Of a stretch of 64,000 nt of DNA, positions 17,894 through 27,051 are shown one piece after another. Each line of letters starts with the position of its first letter. Position 1 is the stretch's first letter. The DNA is from Tolumonas osonensis (GTDB lineage: Bacteria > Pseudomonadota > Gammaproteobacteria > Enterobacterales > Aeromonadaceae), in NCBI RefSeq assembly GCF_014202415.1, contig NZ_JACHGR010000003.1, forward strand, positions 186,001 to 250,000, in the 5' to 3' direction. The translations under genes and the position numbers were made by a program. Below the pieces are notes generated by a model. That model saw only the letters and a list, made by a program, of their open reading frames with translations. It did not search any database and was not told the origin of the DNA.

Positions 17894-20443
17894 TTAGAAA
17901 ATATCGTCTGTACCGGTATCCCCGACGGGTGCGGATGGCGAAGTCGGTGTTTGTGTTGGTGATGATGGCGTATTTACATCGCCATCATCAAACAACACAC
18001 TTTCCTGCTGACTAACAGCCGTGGGCTCTGTGCCTTTCTCAAAAAACTCCTGCCGGCTACCCGGCGCAGAGCCGTTCATAGCTAAACCTGAGTAATTGTT
18101 AACCTGCACGGTGACTACATCATCCGGTTGAGGGAAAGCCCGGTCCGGTACCCCTTTCAGTGCGACCTTCATGTAATCAATCCAGATCGGTTGGGCAGCG
18201 CTGGCACCATATTCATTACCAGCGATACTTCGGCCCAATGCTCTGCGATGGTCATCAAAACCGACCCAGGCGGTAGCAACCACATTAGGCGTAAAACCAC
18301 TAAACCAGGCATCTTTGGCTTCATTTGTTGTACCGGTTTTACCAGCTAAATCGTTGCGTTTAAGTTCCTTCGCAGCACGCCAGCCGGTCCCCATCCATCT
18401 GCCGAGTCCCCGATCTGCACCGCCATAAATAGCGGAATGCAATGCTTCCGTTACCAGAAACGCATTAGCGCCACTTATAATACGAGGGGCTTGTTGACCC
18501 GAAGTAACAGGATCGATAGGGCACTGGCTGAGCCAATCACCTAATTCATCAGCATAGGAACTGGCGCTGTCTAAACCCGCTTCCGCCAGTTGACCACACC
18601 CGGCACAGGCTATAGGAGGGGCTGCTTCATAAATCACTTTACCCGATGCATCTTCAATACGATCGATAAAATAAGGGGTGACTTTAAAACCGCCATTTGC
18701 GAAAGCTGCATAACCGGTAACCAGTTCCAGCGGTGTAAATTCTGCAGTACCTAAAGAAATCGATTCATTGCGTTGCAGACTGCTATCCGGAAAACCGAAC
18801 AGACGCAGATAATTTAAAACATTATCAATACCAACACTGCGTAACAGCCGGACAGTCACAACGTTTTTAGAACGCGCCAGCGCTTCCCGCAAAGAAATTG
18901 GACCATCATATTGTGGCGGTGAGTTTTTCGGGCTCCAGCCTGATGTACCGCCATCCCACTGAGTAATCGGCGCATCATTGATAATAGAAGCCAGAGTAAA
19001 CCCGTTGGCCAGTGCAGATGAATATATAAATGGCTTAATATTCGAACCAATTTGTCTGCGAGCTTGTTCAACCCGGTTGAATTTACTGATCTCAAAGCTG
19101 AAACCACCAACCAGAGCCTGAATCGCACCGTTTTTAGGATTTAAGGCCACAAATGCCGCATTGGCATCAGGAATCTGGGCCAAGCGGAGCAGATCACTAT
19201 TCTCATCCTGCCATACCCAGATCAAATCACCGGCTTGCAAAACATCCGCCGCCTTGCGGGGAGCCACACCTTGTCTGTCATCACTGATAAATGGACGGGC
19301 CCATTTCAGACCATCCCAGGAAATGGATGCATCCAGTCCACCCTTAATAACAATCGCCACATCTTTGTTGTGTACAGCTGTCACAATGGCTGGTTCAAAG
19401 GGTTCATAGCTCGGCAGATCTGCAAGATAGTTATTAATCTGCTCATGATCCCAACCGGAACCTTTTGTCCAAAGGTGTTTTTCTGCTCCTCTGTATCCAT
19501 GGCGAATGTCATAATCAAGCAACCCTTTAAACACCGCAGAATGCGCCGCCTGCTGCTGGGCTGAGCTTATTGTGGTATAGACATGGTAGCCTTTACTGTA
19601 AGACTCTTCTCCATAAGTATTCAGCATGAACTTTCTGACCATTTCAGCCAGATAAGGCGCATCTAACCCGACATTCGTGCCGTGATAGCGGGTGATGATT
19701 GGCTCTTTGACAGCTTGCTGATATTCGCTCTCATCAATCATACCAAGCTGTAACATTCTGGATAAAACAAGATTTCGGCGCGCTAAAGCTCGTTGCGGTG
19801 AACGAATAGGGTTCAGCATGGATGGCGCTTTGGGTAAACCGGCAATCACGGCGATCTCACCCAATGTCAGTTGGTCAACGGTTTTACCGTAATACACCTG
19901 AGCGGCAGCGCCAACCCCGTAAGAACGATACCCCAAAGGAATTTTATTCAGATAAAGTTCCAGGATTTCGCCTTTAGTTAATTCTCTCTCGATACGCCAA
20001 GCTAAAAAAACTTCTTTAATTTTTCGTGAAAGCGTTTTTTCCCTACTCAGGAAAAAGTTACGAGCAACCTGTTGCGTTATCGTGCTGGCACCCTGGCGCA
20101 TCTGACCCGAAACAGCCCAGACGAAACCAGCCCGGGCGATCCCTATCAGATCGATACCCGGATGCTCATAAAAACGAGAATCTTCAATTGCCAGAAAGGC
20201 CTGCTGCATCCGTTGCGGGATCTGGTCCAACTGCAGAGGAATTCGTCTTACATCACCGAACTCCGACATTAACTCACCATCAGCGCTGTACACTCTGAGC
20301 GGTGTTTCCCAAGTCGTATCTTTTAACGTTGATACATCAGGCAGACCTTGTTCCAGATGAAAATAAAAGGCGGCAACAGCAGCGATACCAATTGAGAACA
20401 ACAGGATCAGCAGCCATAATAATCGCTTTAACCATTTAAACAT
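17894..20443 (-). CDS. mrcA: Penicillin-binding protein 1A
   Basis: Bifunctional class A PBP that polymerises glycan strands and cross-links peptides. About 849 residues. A short cytoplasmic N-terminus and membrane segment (MFKWLKRLLWLLILL...) lead to the glycosyltransferase domain with IEDSRFYEHPGID, RQGASTITQQVARN and GEILELYLN motifs, then an OB-like insert, then the transpeptidase domain with active-site SNIKPF (SxxK), the SxN motif in this region (SKNV), and KTGTT. The C-terminus is Ser/Thr/Pro/Asp-rich. The frame allows a start six codons earlier at 20461. It is divergent from pilM, as in most gammaproteobacteria. Confidence 0.97.
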   Translation of the reverse strand: MFKWLKRLLWLLILLFSIGIAAVAAFYFHLEQGLPDVSTLKDTTWETPLRVYSADGELMSEFGDVRRIPLQLDQIPQRMQQAFLAIEDSRFYEHPGIDLIGIARAGFVWAVSGQMRQGASTITQQVARNFFLSREKTLSRKIKEVFLAWRIERELTKGEILELYLNKIPLGYRSYGVGAAAQVYYGKTVDQLTLGEIAVIAGLPKAPSMLNPIRSPQRALARRNLVLSRMLQLGMIDESEYQQAVKEPIITRYHGTNVGLDAPYLAEMVRKFMLNTYGEESYSKGYHVYTTISSAQQQAAHSAVFKGLLDYDIRHGYRGAEKHLWTKGSGWDHEQINNYLADLPSYEPFEPAIVTAVHNKDVAIVIKGGLDASISWDGLKWARPFISDDRQGVAPRKAADVLQAGDLIWVWQDENSDLLRLAQIPDANAAFVALNPKNGAIQALVGGFSFEISKFNRVEQARRQIGSNIKPFIYSSALANGFTLASIINDAPITQWDGGTSGWSPKNSPPQYDGPISLREALARSKNVVTVRLLRSVGIDNVLNYLRLFGFPDSSLQRNESISLGTAEFTPLELVTGYAAFANGGFKVTPYFIDRIEDASGKVIYEAAPPIACAGCGQLAEAGLDSASSYADELGDWLSQCPIDPVTSGQQAPRIISGANAFLVTEALHSAIYGGADRGLGRWMGTGWRAAKELKRNDLAGKTGTTNEAKDAWFSGFTPNVVATAWVGFDDHRRALGRSIAGNEYGASAAQPIWIDYMKVALKGVPDRAFPQPDDVVTVQVNNYSGLAMNGSAPGSRQEFFEKGTEPTAVSQQESVLFDDGDVNTPSSPTQTPTSPSAPVGDTGTDDIF

Positions 20444-20624
20444 AACCTGAGTATCCACCATTAAGACCCAATGGGCGTGCAGTATATAGTGTTATCTGCT
20501 TCAAATTCGAGAAAATTGAAGGACACATTCGTATCGCCAAAATCAAGCCTTACGGCTATAGTTAAACCTACATTTGGCGCAATGCGTCTATTCTAACAAT
20601 ATCAGCATGGATGCCTCTATGGTC

Positions 20625-21689
20625 ATGTTTCTGAAAAAGAGCACGAATATCCCCATGTTAGGGGTTGATTTCGGTAGCAGTACGATTAAGGCTGTTGCAG
20701 TTTCTGGTGATGCAGAAAATTTATCCATTGATGCCTGGGCCGAGATCGCAACGCCAAAAGGTTCTATACGCGATTTCCAACTGCAGGACGTTGACAGAGT
20801 TTCTCAGACGTTTAAGCAGTTGTTAAGAATGTTACCCAGCAAATATAAATATGCTGCAACTGCCGTGAACGGTTCAAGTGTCATAACCAAAATCACGCAG
20901 GTCGCCAGTAACATCAACCAAACTGATTTTGAAAATATTGTCATGATGGAGGCGGAACAACTTATTCCCTTCCCGCTTGATGAGGTCAGCCTGGATTTTG
21001 AGGTTTTAGGACCGAATACCACAGACCCGTCCCGCAATGATGTACTTATTTGTGCGGCGCGTTCCCAGTCGATAGCCAGTGCCATCAGCGTATTTAATGA
21101 TTGTGATCTTACCGTTAAAGTCGTTGACGTAGGAATGCATGCGCTGACGCGGGCTATTGTTTCACTGGAAAAATCATTACAAACAACAGATGCCAACAAA
21201 TACTGCGCATTAGTGGATATCGGCGATTTATCTCTCAGTTTCGGGATCATATTCCAGGGCGAATTGATCTATTCCCGTTTACAGGATTTTGGCGGTGCAA
21301 GCCTGACCCGCTCCCTGGCTACCTTCTATAATTTGCCGCCGGAAGAAGCTGAAAGCATGAAATTGAAAGGCACCCTTTCATCTTATACTGATATTGATGT
21401 AGTTAATTCTTATATCAACCAGCTGAGCCAACACATAAAACGAAATATACAATTATTCTGTAGTTCCTCCGGCCACCGAACAGTAGATGTTCTGGTTCTT
21501 TCAGGTGGTGGCAGCTTAATTCCCGGACTACGCCAGCAATTAGCGTTACAACTGGAAATGGACGTCAGACATCCGGATCCTGTTTCGTTATACAGTCAGG
21601 ACAAGTTGCCTGATAATTTTGGTCATGGCGCTAAATATATGACTGCTCTGGGATTAGCCTTAAGGAGTTTTACACCATGTCAAATATAA
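20625..21689 (+). CDS. pilM: Type IV pilus assembly ATPase-like protein PilM
   Basis: An actin-like cytoplasmic protein that binds the N-terminus of PilN and links the inner-membrane alignment complex to the pilus machinery. The sequence shows the actin-fold phosphate loop LGVDFGSSTIKAVAVSG, the second nucleotide motif LVDIGDLSLSFGI, and LVLSGGGSLIPGL near the end. The frame is open from 20574; the Met at 20625 (MFLKKSTN) agrees best with family N-termini, but 20607 and 20619 are alternatives. The end overlaps pilN by 13 bases. Confidence 0.92.
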   Translation: MFLKKSTNIPMLGVDFGSSTIKAVAVSGDAENLSIDAWAEIATPKGSIRDFQLQDVDRVSQTFKQLLRMLPSKYKYAATAVNGSSVITKITQVASNINQTDFENIVMMEAEQLIPFPLDEVSLDFEVLGPNTTDPSRNDVLICAARSQSIASAISVFNDCDLTVKVVDVGMHALTRAIVSLEKSLQTTDANKYCALVDIGDLSLSFGIIFQGELIYSRLQDFGGASLTRSLATFYNLPPEEAESMKLKGTLSSYTDIDVVNSYINQLSQHIKRNIQLFCSSSGHRTVDVLVLSGGGSLIPGLRQQLALQLEMDVRHPDPVSLYSQDKLPDNFGHGAKYMTALGLALRSFTPCQI

Positions 21690-22249
21690 ACCTCCTGCCG
21701 TGGCGTGAGGCAGCCAAAGAACGTCAGAAACAAAACTTTTTTATCCTGATCGGTGTGAGTTGTGCTATCGCAACTGCCGGTGTATTTATTGTTAACCAGT
21801 ATTTTAATCATCAGATCAGTGCGCAGAATCAGCGCAACCAATTTCTGCAACACGAAATAGCTATACTGGATACAGAAATTGGTCAGATAAACGAAATAAA
21901 GGCGCAGAAACAGTCGCTGGTAAACCGGATGAAACTGATTGATACATTACAACAAAGTCGTAATGTTTCCGTCAGATTATTTAATGACCTGCCGGTTATT
22001 GTTTCTAATGGCGTTTATTTACAATCTATGAACTTTGATCAACTTCAGATTGATGTAGTCGGTAAAGCTGAGGCATATAACCGCGTAGCAAGCACTATGC
22101 GATTGATAGATAAAAGTGGCTGGTTAGGTCAGACGACCATCAACTCTATTTTTGCCAATGATACTGCCGCGATGAAGTTGAGTGAGTTTTCAATGCGGTT
22201 TAACGTATTGAATAATAATAAATCTAATCCCGCTCCAAAAAAACAGTAA
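21677..22249 (+). CDS. pilN: Type IV pilus inner-membrane protein PilN
   Basis: A 190-residue bitopic protein. The N-terminal cytoplasmic NINLLPWREAAKERQKQ is the conserved PilM-binding motif. A single membrane segment follows at about residues 25-42, then a coiled coil (IAILDTEIGQINEIKAQKQS) and a small periplasmic ferredoxin-like domain. It forms a heterodimer with PilO. The start overlaps the end of pilM, suggesting coupled translation. Confidence 0.95.
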   Translation: MSNINLLPWREAAKERQKQNFFILIGVSCAIATAGVFIVNQYFNHQISAQNQRNQFLQHEIAILDTEIGQINEIKAQKQSLVNRMKLIDTLQQSRNVSVRLFNDLPVIVSNGVYLQSMNFDQLQIDVVGKAEAYNRVASTMRLIDKSGWLGQTTINSIFANDTAAMKLSEFSMRFNVLNNNKSNPAPKKQ

Positions 22250-22266
22250 GAGCACAGGGGGCGTAA

Positions 22267-22890
22267 ATGAATATTCAAGAATTAAATGATTTAGACATCA
22301 ATGATGTTGCCTCCTGGCCGGCACTGGCTAAAGGCATATTAATTGCCTTTCTGTGTATATTGATTGCAGGTGCCGGTTACTATGCGCTGATCGCCGATTC
22401 CATAAAAAAACTGGATCAGACAAGGAAACAGGAAATTGAACTAAAGAGTCAGTTTGAAATCAGAGCTGCTCAGGCCAGTAGTTTGAATGCCTATCGCCAG
22501 CAAATGATACAGCTGGAAGAAATGCTGAAAACTCAGTTAAAACAGCTACCAGATAAAGCTGAAGTTGCAGGCCTGCTTGATGATATAAGCTATATAGCCA
22601 CTAATAATGGACTAAAGCTATTGCGTATCAACTGGGAGCCTGAAATTAAAAAAGAGTTTTATACTGAGCTTCCAATGAGGATCGATATTTCCGGCCAATA
22701 CAGCCAGCTTGGACAGTTCGCGGCTGATATTGCTGCATTGCCCCGTATCGTTCTGCTGGGTAGCTTTACCGTAAATAAAGAGGCTAAAGAGAACACAACC
22801 AATGACATGACTATGTCTGTTCAGGCCAAAACCTACCGTATAGACCCTAATCAAAAACAAACAAATACCAAGGGGACGGTGAAAAAATGA
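22267..22890 (+). CDS. pilO: Type IV pilus inner-membrane protein PilO
   Basis: A 207-residue bitopic protein with N-terminal cytoplasmic region, membrane segment at about residues 25-46 (ILIAFLCILIAGAGYYALI), a coiled-coil stalk (KKLDQTRKQEIELKSQFE) and a periplasmic domain with LPDKAEVAGLLDDIS and PMRIDISGQYSQLGQFAADIAALPRIV, which are typical PilO landmarks. It is followed by pilP with a 4-base ATGA overlap. Confidence 0.95.
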   Translation: MNIQELNDLDINDVASWPALAKGILIAFLCILIAGAGYYALIADSIKKLDQTRKQEIELKSQFEIRAAQASSLNAYRQQMIQLEEMLKTQLKQLPDKAEVAGLLDDISYIATNNGLKLLRINWEPEIKKEFYTELPMRIDISGQYSQLGQFAADIAALPRIVLLGSFTVNKEAKENTTNDMTMSVQAKTYRIDPNQKQTNTKGTVKK

Positions 22891-23432
22891 AATATAAACT
22901 ACTGATCCTTCTTTTAAGTACGGTAATGATTTCAGGTTGTGAGCAAAATACCGATCTGCAGACATATGTCGCTCAGGTAAAAGCAAGACCTGCGCAACCT
23001 ATAGATCCACTGCCAACAATCACGCCCTATGAGCCAATGGCTTTTACGGCACAAGAAGCGCGGGATCCTTTTATTGATCCAAAACCAGAGCAAGGCCAGA
23101 TATTTACCAAAGCCAAACTGAAATGTATTCAGCCTGACCTCACCAGACCGAAAGAGGAATTAGAGCAATACTCTCTGGATAATCTGATGATGAAAGGCAC
23201 TCTTTCTGATGATCGGGGACTGTGGGGGCTGGTACTGGCACCCGGAGGTAACGTATATCGCGTCACAGCCAGCCAATATATCGGGTTGAATCACGGCAAG
23301 ATAACAAAAGTAACTAAAAACGATATCGAAGTAGTCGAGATGATACCGGATGGTAGCGGTTGCTGGAACAACAGAACAACTACACTGACGCTTAATACGT
23401 CCACTACTAACGCCAACAAAAAACAGGGATGA
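22887..23432 (+). CDS. pilP: Type IV pilus lipoprotein PilP
   Basis: A 181-residue lipoprotein with signal peptide and lipobox I-S-G-C (Cys at about residue 18). The mature part has a flexible Pro-rich linker and the PilP beta domain, with ARDPFIDPK, QYSLDNLMMKGTL and YIGLNHGKITKVTKNDIEVVEMIPDG. It connects PilN/PilO to the PilQ secretin in the periplasm. The stop lies 3 bases before pilQ. Confidence 0.95.
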   Translation: MKYKLLILLLSTVMISGCEQNTDLQTYVAQVKARPAQPIDPLPTITPYEPMAFTAQEARDPFIDPKPEQGQIFTKAKLKCIQPDLTRPKEELEQYSLDNLMMKGTLSDDRGLWGLVLAPGGNVYRVTASQYIGLNHGKITKVTKNDIEVVEMIPDGSGCWNNRTTTLTLNTSTTNANKKQG

Positions 23433-23435
23433 GTC

Positions 23436-25556
23436 ATGAGTACTAACAGATTATTTACCTCAGGATTATATACAGCGGCTGTGCTTTCTTTCGCTGCATA
23501 CTCAACTACGGTATTCGCCCTGACAGAACTTGAAAATATCCGGGTTAGTCCGCTAAGTGGGGATCAGCTTGAATTACAGTTTGATTTCAATGAACCGGTA
23601 ACAACGTTTACAGACAAACTGAAATATCAGCCTAATCAGCTGTATCTCAATTTTCCTGCTACCAGCTCGGCATTAAAGCAAAACACTATCCCTATTGAGC
23701 GATTAGGTATTCAGGAAATACAGGTTAAACCGAAAAATGCCGGATTAGATGTATCTGTGAATCTGGAACGTTTGATGCCATACCGCATTAAACAGGATGG
23801 TACGCATATTTCTGTTACTCTGGGCCAGTCGCTAGCTAATGAAGCCAAAGCACAATCAGCTTCAGACAGTAAACTCCTGGCTCCACAAACCGAGAATGTT
23901 ACCGCTGGTAGCAGTGCGATGAAGAGCAATGCGGGTGTTATCAACAATATTGAGCACGTTGATTTCCGCCGCGGTAAAAATGGGCAGGGACAGTTACTGA
24001 TCAATTTACAAAATAGTGCTGCAGCAGTTGAAGTCACTTCCCGGGGCAATCATGTCATCGCCTCTTTCAATGCGACCGGAATCAGACCCGATCTGATCGC
24101 ATTAATGAACGTGAATGATTTCAACACACCTGTTTCCAGCATCGATGTGCAGCAGAACAAAAGCAATGTCACATTTGATCTCAATATCAAAGGACGGTTT
24201 GATTATAAATATGATCAATCCGGCAGCTTATTCATTGTTGAAGTCAGCCCTCCACTGAAAACAGCCAGTGCTAATGCGCCGAAAAAATATAAAGGAAAAC
24301 CTATTTCCCTGAATTTTCAGGATGTACCTGTCCGCACCGTTTTGCAACTGATTGCTGATTTTAATAAGCTCAATCTGGTGACCACCGACTCTGTTGGCGG
24401 AAACATTACCTTGCGCCTGGACGGGGTACCTTGGGAACAGGCTCTGGATACGGTGTTAAAAGTAAAAGGGCTGGATAAACGGTTAGACAACAATATTCTG
24501 TTGGTCGCTCCGGCTGCCGAGATTGCCGCCCAGGAAAAACAGCAACTGGAAAATAAACAGAAAGTCGCTGATCTGGCACCGCTTGTCACCGAGTATGTAC
24601 AAATCAACTATGCCAAGGCACCGGATATGGCGAAATTGTTAGCTGATGACAAGACCCGTCTGCTCTCCCCTCGTGGCGCAGTCAGTGTGGATGAACGTAC
24701 CAATACCCTGCTGGTAAAAGATACCGCCGAAGTAATTGACCATATTAAAGATATGATCAAGGTATTGGATGTGGCCGTTAAACAGGTCGTGATCGAAGCC
24801 CGCATGGTTACCGTTACCGATGGAGTTGAAGATGCCTTGGGGATTCGCTGGGGTGTGACAGAGACTGGCTCAAGTGGCGGCACCTCCGGATCGCTGGAAG
24901 GTCTGGATAGCGCAGGAACACCACCTAATATGACGACACCTGCGATAGATGACCGTCTGAACGTTAACCTTGCAGCAGCACCATCCAGTGGTACCGCTGC
25001 AAGTATTGCCTTCCAGGTCGCAAAACTGGCCGATGGTTCTTTGCTTGATCTGGAGCTCAGTGCACTGGAAAACGAAAATAAGGCAGAAATTATCTCCAGT
25101 CCACGAGTTACAACTGCTAACCAGAAAGAGGCGCTTATCGAGCAAGGTTATGAAATTCCTTACAACGAAAGCTCTTCCAGTGGTGCGACAACGGTCGAAT
25201 TCAAAAAAGCAGTATTGAGTCTGAAGGTCACACCACAGATCACACCGGATAATAATGTGATTCTGGATCTGCATGTCACTCAGGATGATATCTATCAGGA
25301 TGTAAACACTGGTAGTGGCGGTACTGCTAAAGCACTGTCTACCCAGGCTATCAGTACTCAGGTGCTGGTAAAAAATGGTGAAACACTGGTACTGGGTGGT
25401 ATCTATAACCGCTCTATCAAGAAAACAGTGAATAAAGTCCCTGTATTAGGCGATATTCCAGGTTTAGGTGTGTTGTTCCGCAACACAACCAACTCGAATA
25501 CCAAGAAAGAGTTGCTGATTTTTGTTACACCCAAGATTGTAACAGGTAATCTGTAA
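23436..25556 (+). CDS. pilQ: Type IV pilus secretin PilQ
   Basis: Outer-membrane secretin through which the pilus fibre passes. The 706-residue precursor has a signal peptide (cleavage near residue 28), two AMIN-type beta domains in the first 270 residues, an STN-like/N0 domain (SLNFQDVPVRTVLQLIADF at about 288-306), N1 domain (YVQINYAKAPDMAKLL), and the C-terminal secretin core from about residue 445, with the ALENENKAEIISSPRVTTANQ and VPVLGDIPGLGVLFRN motifs. It is the last gene of the pil operon, and a strong terminator follows. The aroK gene that usually follows is not here. Confidence 0.97.
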   Translation: MSTNRLFTSGLYTAAVLSFAAYSTTVFALTELENIRVSPLSGDQLELQFDFNEPVTTFTDKLKYQPNQLYLNFPATSSALKQNTIPIERLGIQEIQVKPKNAGLDVSVNLERLMPYRIKQDGTHISVTLGQSLANEAKAQSASDSKLLAPQTENVTAGSSAMKSNAGVINNIEHVDFRRGKNGQGQLLINLQNSAAAVEVTSRGNHVIASFNATGIRPDLIALMNVNDFNTPVSSIDVQQNKSNVTFDLNIKGRFDYKYDQSGSLFIVEVSPPLKTASANAPKKYKGKPISLNFQDVPVRTVLQLIADFNKLNLVTTDSVGGNITLRLDGVPWEQALDTVLKVKGLDKRLDNNILLVAPAAEIAAQEKQQLENKQKVADLAPLVTEYVQINYAKAPDMAKLLADDKTRLLSPRGAVSVDERTNTLLVKDTAEVIDHIKDMIKVLDVAVKQVVIEARMVTVTDGVEDALGIRWGVTETGSSGGTSGSLEGLDSAGTPPNMTTPAIDDRLNVNLAAAPSSGTAASIAFQVAKLADGSLLDLELSALENENKAEIISSPRVTTANQKEALIEQGYEIPYNESSSSGATTVEFKKAVLSLKVTPQITPDNNVILDLHVTQDDIYQDVNTGSGGTAKALSTQAISTQVLVKNGETLVLGGIYNRSIKKTVNKVPVLGDIPGLGVLFRNTTNSNTKKELLIFVTPKIVTGNL

Positions 25557-25587
25557 GCCTCTTTCAGCTGATATCAGTGAAACATCC

Positions 25588-25617
25588 GACCTCTGCCATG
25601 TGCAGAGGTCTTTTTTT
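25588..25617 (+). terminator. Terminator of the pilMNOPQ operon
   Basis: Perfect 9-bp stem GACCTCTGC/GCAGAGGTC with a 5-base loop followed by seven T. Confidence 0.88.
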
Positions 25618-25644
25618 ATAGGATAATTATTTTTTTATCTGAAC

Positions 25645-26697
25645 ATGACTGCTATGCAATACGCTGAGCCCAATAACCTTTCTTCTTTTCTGATCCGACA
25701 CCAATCATTGTTCCAGGACAAGAACATTCTGATTTGTGGCCAGCTTCAGTCTGTGTCGCTGACGCCTTTACTATCGGGAACAAATACCTCATGTCTGGTT
25801 TCCGATTACAGCGTATTTAATAAATTGCAGGCAACAGCACCTTCGCTGGGCTCCCGGTTATGCTATGGATTCACGCCCGCTGAAACAGCCGATAAATATG
25901 ACGCCGTTCTCCTTTTTATGCCAAAAGCCAAACAAGAAGCGGCTTTATGGCTTAGCAGCGTATTACCATCATTAAAGGGAAATGGTGAGATTTTTGTCAT
26001 TGGCGAGAACAGAGGTGGTATCAGCGCCGCGCCTAAACTGCTTCAACCCTACACCGAAAATGTACAGAAAATAGATAGTGCTCGTCATTGTTCCTTATTT
26101 TATGCACAACTGACCGCCTCTCCTGCACCTTGTCTGCCTGATTCGCTGTTCACTCAGTACCTGTTACCATCAATGCCGGATCAACCAGCATTGAAAGTCT
26201 CTGCGTTACCCGGCGTATTCAGTGCCGGAGAGCTGGATGAAGGTACGCAACTTTTACTGGATAGCCTCCCAGCACTGAGTGGCGATATTTTAGATGTTGG
26301 CTGCGGAGCCGGCGTAATCGGCGCAACCATTTGTCTGCGAGCCCCCGATACCAGAGTCGTAATGACGGATGTGAATGCGCTGGCCCTTGCTTCTGCAGCC
26401 AAGACACTGGAAGAGAATAATCTTTCAGCGCAGGTTATTGCCTCAGACATGTTTTCTGATGTAGATGCAAAATTTGACTTCATTATTTCCAATCCGCCAT
26501 TCCATGCCGGCCTGAAGACAAATTATGAAGCCACCGAACGGTTTCTGCATCAGGCACCGTCTCGTCTGAAACATGGCGGACAATTATATCTGGTCGCCAA
26601 CAAGTTTCTGCGCTATGAACCTATTCTGGCAGAAGTTTTTCATTCTGTGTCCGTGATCAAAGAAAACTCACGCTTCAAAATCATTCGCGCTTTTTGA
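25645..26697 (+). CDS. rsmC: 16S rRNA (guanine-1207-N2)-methyltransferase
   Basis: RsmC methylates G1207 of 16S rRNA in the 30S subunit. The 350-residue protein has the family's duplicated architecture: a degenerate N-terminal methyltransferase-like half and a C-terminal catalytic half with AdoMet-binding ILDVGCGAGVIGA and the catalytic NPPFHAG motif near residues 283-289. The start at 25645 is followed five bases later by a second in-frame Met, either of which could be used. It stands alone behind the pilQ terminator. Confidence 0.94.
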   Translation: MTAMQYAEPNNLSSFLIRHQSLFQDKNILICGQLQSVSLTPLLSGTNTSCLVSDYSVFNKLQATAPSLGSRLCYGFTPAETADKYDAVLLFMPKAKQEAALWLSSVLPSLKGNGEIFVIGENRGGISAAPKLLQPYTENVQKIDSARHCSLFYAQLTASPAPCLPDSLFTQYLLPSMPDQPALKVSALPGVFSAGELDEGTQLLLDSLPALSGDILDVGCGAGVIGATICLRAPDTRVVMTDVNALALASAAKTLEENNLSAQVIASDMFSDVDAKFDFIISNPPFHAGLKTNYEATERFLHQAPSRLKHGGQLYLVANKFLRYEPILAEVFHSVSVIKENSRFKIIRAF

Positions 26698-26742
26698 CAC
26701 CAAGATTACATTAACAAACCACGCATGGATCTGTTAGATTAA

Positions 26743-26770
26743 AACGGTGGCGTCAGCCACCGTTGTTCTT
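26743..26770 (+). terminator. Probable terminator of rsmC
   Basis: Perfect 9-bp stem AACGGTGGC/GCCACCGTT with tetraloop GTCA; the following T-tract is interrupted (GTTCTTTGT). Confidence 0.55.
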
Positions 26771-27051
26771 TGTCATATCGCAGTGCTCCCCGTCTGACTT
26801 TTTGCACCTTTCTTTTTGTTGTCTACCTAACTCTTGACGTATGCCACAGGCTTTTTAGTCCGTACCGTCTATAATTAGCGGCTAAGTTAGTCTGATATCA
26901 GTTTCAAGTGTCTGTGTTGTGAGTACAGGTAAAGCAACTCTCTTTTAGTCCGGGAAACCGTCGCACCGATAATTACAACGATATTTTATTAGCACTGAAC
27001 TCATCAGCGCTTTGCCTTAATGGATTTGATTTAATTAGGATAGGAGAACTT
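26771..27051 (+). promoter_or_regulatory. Leader and promoter region of glgC
   Basis: No gene is visible here. A consensus -10 box TATAAT is at 26870-26875, without a good -35 at 17 bases (the nearest TTGACG at 26834 is too far away). That would leave a leader of about 170 bases before glgC, which starts behind the RBS AGGAGA. Long leaders on glg genes are targets of CsrA in E. coli. I see GGA in the RBS but no clear CsrA hairpin set. Confidence 0.35.
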
